Shown here piece after piece: positions 16,354 to 17,528 of a stretch of DNA of 17,528 bases. The first letter of the stretch is position 1, and each line of letters starts with the position of its first letter. The stretch is from positions 1 to 17,528 of the forward strand of contig URSE01000018.1 of NCBI GenBank assembly GCA_900550455.1, written 5' to 3'. The DNA is from an uncultured Veillonella sp. (lineage in GTDB: Bacteria > Bacillota > Negativicutes > Veillonellales > Veillonellaceae). The notes below the pieces were generated by a model. That model saw only the letters and a list, made by a program, of their open reading frames with translations, was not told the origin of the DNA and searched no databases. A program made the translations under genes and the position numbers.

Positions 16354-16472
16354 GGAAGGATATCCTTATGAAAATCAATTATAGATCCGGTTTAAGCCGT
16401 GTAGGCGAAGGTATGGAAGGATCCCTTCACTTTATCTGTGAAGAAATCATCCTAATTTCTGTCTTTCGTTTG

Positions 16473-16478
16473 ATTATA
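16473..16478 (-). promoter_or_regulatory. Candidate -10 box for the lytS-type kinase gene
   Basis: On the minus strand this reads TATAAT, about 120 bases before the kinase start. No convincing -35 box lies 16-18 bases further upstream. Another minus-strand TATAAT is at 16507-16512, so the promoter is not fixed by sequence alone. Confidence 0.3.
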
Positions 16479-16544
16479 CACTGGATTTTTGGTGTCTAAT
16501 ATATTTATTATACAACATGTCCAGTACTATAAATCATAGTTTTA

Positions 16545-16556
16545 CAGTTATAACTG
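16545..16556. repeat. Perfect 12-base palindrome, candidate operator for ygbA
   Basis: CAGTTATAACTG equals its own reverse complement and ends three bases before the candidate -10 box TATACT (16560-16565). This is a typical repressor position. A neighbouring imperfect repeat ACTAT/ATAGT (16526-16540) lies just upstream. The binding protein is unknown. Confidence 0.45.
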
Positions 16557-16559
16557 ACT

Positions 16560-16565
16560 TATACT
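16560..16565 (+). promoter_or_regulatory. Candidate -10 box for the ygbA-type gene
   Basis: TATACT matches the -10 consensus at 5 of 6 positions, 64 bases before the ygbA-type ATG. No good -35 box stands upstream at normal spacing; the palindrome occupies that side. Confidence 0.35.
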
Positions 16566-16576
16566 AGGGTCAGCAC

Positions 16577-16602
16577 AAGGATCGCTTGGGCGATCCTTTT
16601 TT
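16577..16602 (+). terminator. Terminator-like hairpin in front of the ygbA-type gene
   Basis: AAGGATCGC and GCGATCCTT form a perfect nine-pair stem with a TTGG loop, and T's continue to 16602. No plus-strand gene precedes it. It therefore either ends a short plus-strand transcript or acts as an attenuator within the leader of the next gene. Confidence 0.7.
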
Positions 16603-16629
16603 CATAGGTTTTTGGGGGAGGTAGACCAG

Positions 16630-17004
16630 ATGGCCAGGACTCAGTCGCAAGCTGAAGATAAACGAAACCTTGAAGCAGTGGTAGTAACTGAATTAATACA
16701 ACTCTACTGTCATGACAAGCATAAGGGTAGATCTAAGAATGCTAAAAATATGTGTTCTGAATGCCAAGCTCTGGATACCTATGCTCAAAGTCGAATTCGT
16801 CAATGCCCCTTCATGACCTCTAAGACCTTCTGTTCTAATTGTAAGGTTCATTGTTACGATCCTGAAGAGAGAGAGGCTATCCGCCAGGTTATGCGCTATG
16901 CTGGACCTCGTCTCCTCCTGAAGCGCCCTATCTTGGTTATCCATCATATGTGGCTAGAGTTCTTGGAAAAACGGGCCCTTAAGAAAGAAAATCGAGAAAG
17001 ATAA
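16630..17004 (+). CDS. ygbA: YgbA-family (nitrous oxide-stimulated promoter) protein, cysteine-rich
   Basis: The 124-residue protein matches the small YgbA family. Members have conserved cysteines, and E. coli ygbA belongs to the nitric-oxide-responsive NsrR regulon. Here the cysteines are C27, C42, C45, C59, C68, C71 and C75, in the order CSEC, QCPF, CSNC and HCYD. The closing VMRYAGPRLLLKRPILVIHH block is characteristic. The pattern suggests metal or iron-sulfur binding, but the biochemical role is not well established. The start is ATG 16630, with GGAGGT (16617-16622) seven bases before it; an in-frame TTG at 16612 precedes this site and is unlikely. The gene stands alone and ends before the hairpin at 17053. 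Confidence 0.85.
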   Translation: MARTQSQAEDKRNLEAVVVTELIQLYCHDKHKGRSKNAKNMCSECQALDTYAQSRIRQCPFMTSKTFCSNCKVHCYDPEEREAIRQVMRYAGPRLLLKRPILVIHHMWLEFLEKRALKKENRER

Positions 17005-17052
17005 GGTATGCAGGGCCTCCGTTCTAATTTTCTTGGTGTTTATTATATGTTA

Positions 17053-17103
17053 AGGGGCTGCAACTAGAATGCGGTAAAACCGCATTCTGTTACAGCCCCT
17101 TTA
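17053..17103. terminator. Long hairpin terminator between ygbA and the edge gene
   Basis: AGGGGCTG...AGAATGCGG pairs with CCGCATTCT...CAGCCCCT over about 20 pairs, with one mismatch and one bulged T. TTTA follows on the plus strand and TTAA on the minus strand. The convergent genes on both sides fit a shared terminator, although the T tracts are short. Confidence 0.7.
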
Positions 17104-17112
17104 TTAACAATA

Positions 17113-17528
17113 TTACTTTGATTTTTTATACTCTGCTCTAAATCCATCACGAAGTACAGCATAGCGCAACAAATTTCTTATGAAGGATTGTACATTAGGA
17201 TCTTTCCACTCTAACAAACGAGAGTTATTTAAACGACCAAGATATATTTCATCACCATGAACAAGCTCAGGCGCACGGTCCTTAATATATGCAATAACAT
17301 CAGCTCTTTTAGCTGCTCCACCTTTACCGCTTGTTAAAGAACCATTGTGTGTAATATCTACTATATTAGTAAGCGGATTATATCGACAGCACCTATCTAA
17401 GTTTAATTGAAGGGAATGATGTCTCGATTCTTTATTCGCTATAGATATATTAAGTTGAGTAGAGCCTGTTCTATTCCCCCAGTGTGGATCATTTTCAGTA
17501 TGTATAGTTCCACAAATACTAATACCTA
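17113..17528 (-). CDS. 3' part of an unrecognised gene, cut by the window edge
   Basis: Reading the minus strand from the edge gives an uninterrupted frame of 138 codons ending in TAA at 17115-17113; the start lies beyond the window. The visible protein has polar stretches such as NDPHWGNRTGS and SLTSGKGGAAKRADVIAYIK, then APELVHGDEIYLGRLNNS. It ends in a basic helix-rich tail (FIRNLLRYAVLRDGFRAEYK). I see no membrane segment or signature I can assign with confidence. Hand counts of three sequence lines in this stretch give about 30-37% G+C, against 48% for a line in gpsA, and codons such as ATA, TTA and AAT are frequent. It may be a horizontally acquired gene, but the family is unknown to me. 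Confidence 0.65.
   Translation of the reverse strand, partial: GISICGTIHTENDPHWGNRTGSTQLNISIANKESRHHSLQLNLDRCCRYNPLTNIVDITHNGSLTSGKGGAAKRADVIAYIKDRAPELVHGDEIYLGRLNNSRLLEWKDPNVQSFIRNLLRYAVLRDGFRAEYKKSK

Larger units (their letters stand above)
16354..16629. other. Divergent intergenic region between lytS-type kinase and ygbA-type genes
   Basis: This 276-base region is the longest gene-free stretch in the window. From left to right it holds the kinase ribosome binding site within AAGGATATCCTT (16356-16367), a second copy of ATGGAAGGAT (16413-16422) and overlapping inverted repeats at 16416-16443. A minus-strand TATAAT (16473-16478) follows, then a perfect palindrome (16545-16556), a plus-strand TATACT (16560-16565) and a terminator-like hairpin (16577-16602). 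I see no small open reading frame that I would defend. Confidence 0.6.

Noticed and set aside
1..17528. CRISPR array, tRNA, rRNA, insertion sequence or riboswitch
   Set aside because: No regularly spaced repeats, cloverleaf-like sequence, transposase frame, flanking inverted repeats or known riboswitch core were seen on reading both strands by eye.

Overview
The window reads as the core chromosome of a Negativicutes bacterium (Firmicutes with a two-membrane envelope), most likely a Veillonellaceae relative. Three things suggest this: the gene order scpA-scpB-rluB-(HI0933-type flavoprotein)-cmk-plsC-ispH/rpsA-der-plsY-gpsA, which is typical of Clostridia and Negativicutes; the in-frame fusion of IspH to ribosomal protein S1; and moderately AT-rich DNA with strong AGGAGG-type ribosome binding sites. 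The genus is an inference and was not tested by any search.

Layout. Positions 1-6971 hold a tightly packed, mostly overlapping forward operon: chromosome condensation (scpA, scpB), rRNA modification (rluB), a flavoprotein of the HI0933/YhiN type, CMP kinase, 1-acyl-G3P acyltransferase, and the IspH-S1 fusion, closed by a strong terminator at about 7002-7044. A second forward unit carries der, plsY and gpsA. A third starts from a near-consensus promoter at 10139-10167 and carries rsmD, coaD and a coiled-coil protein. A CstA-family transporter (11936-13801) follows as its own unit. It meets, head-on across a bidirectional terminator, a LytS/LytR-type two-component pair on the minus strand (13878-16353). 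After a 276-base divergent intergenic region comes a small cysteine-rich YgbA-family gene (16630-17004). The right edge holds the 3' end of an unrecognised, more AT-rich minus-strand gene.

How the genes fit together. GpsA makes glycerol 3-phosphate, PlsY acylates it and PlsC adds the second acyl chain, so most of phosphatidate synthesis is encoded here. RluB, RsmD, Der and S1 are ribosome-related, and ScpAB serve chromosome segregation. CstA beside a LytS/LytR pair recalls the pyruvate-sensing BtsSR/YpdAB systems that control CstA-like pyruvate transporters, which would make sense in an organic-acid fermenter.

The most interesting signals are a candidate internal promoter, Shine-Dalgarno and ATG at the IspH-S1 junction that could yield free S1; the CstA/LytSR module; and the lytS-ygbA intergenic region, with a perfect palindrome, a terminator-like hairpin in front of ygbA, and duplicated sequence around the lytS start. 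I found no clearly new defence or mobile system, no CRISPR array, and no tRNA or rRNA gene. The truncated gene at the right edge is the only candidate for accessory DNA.
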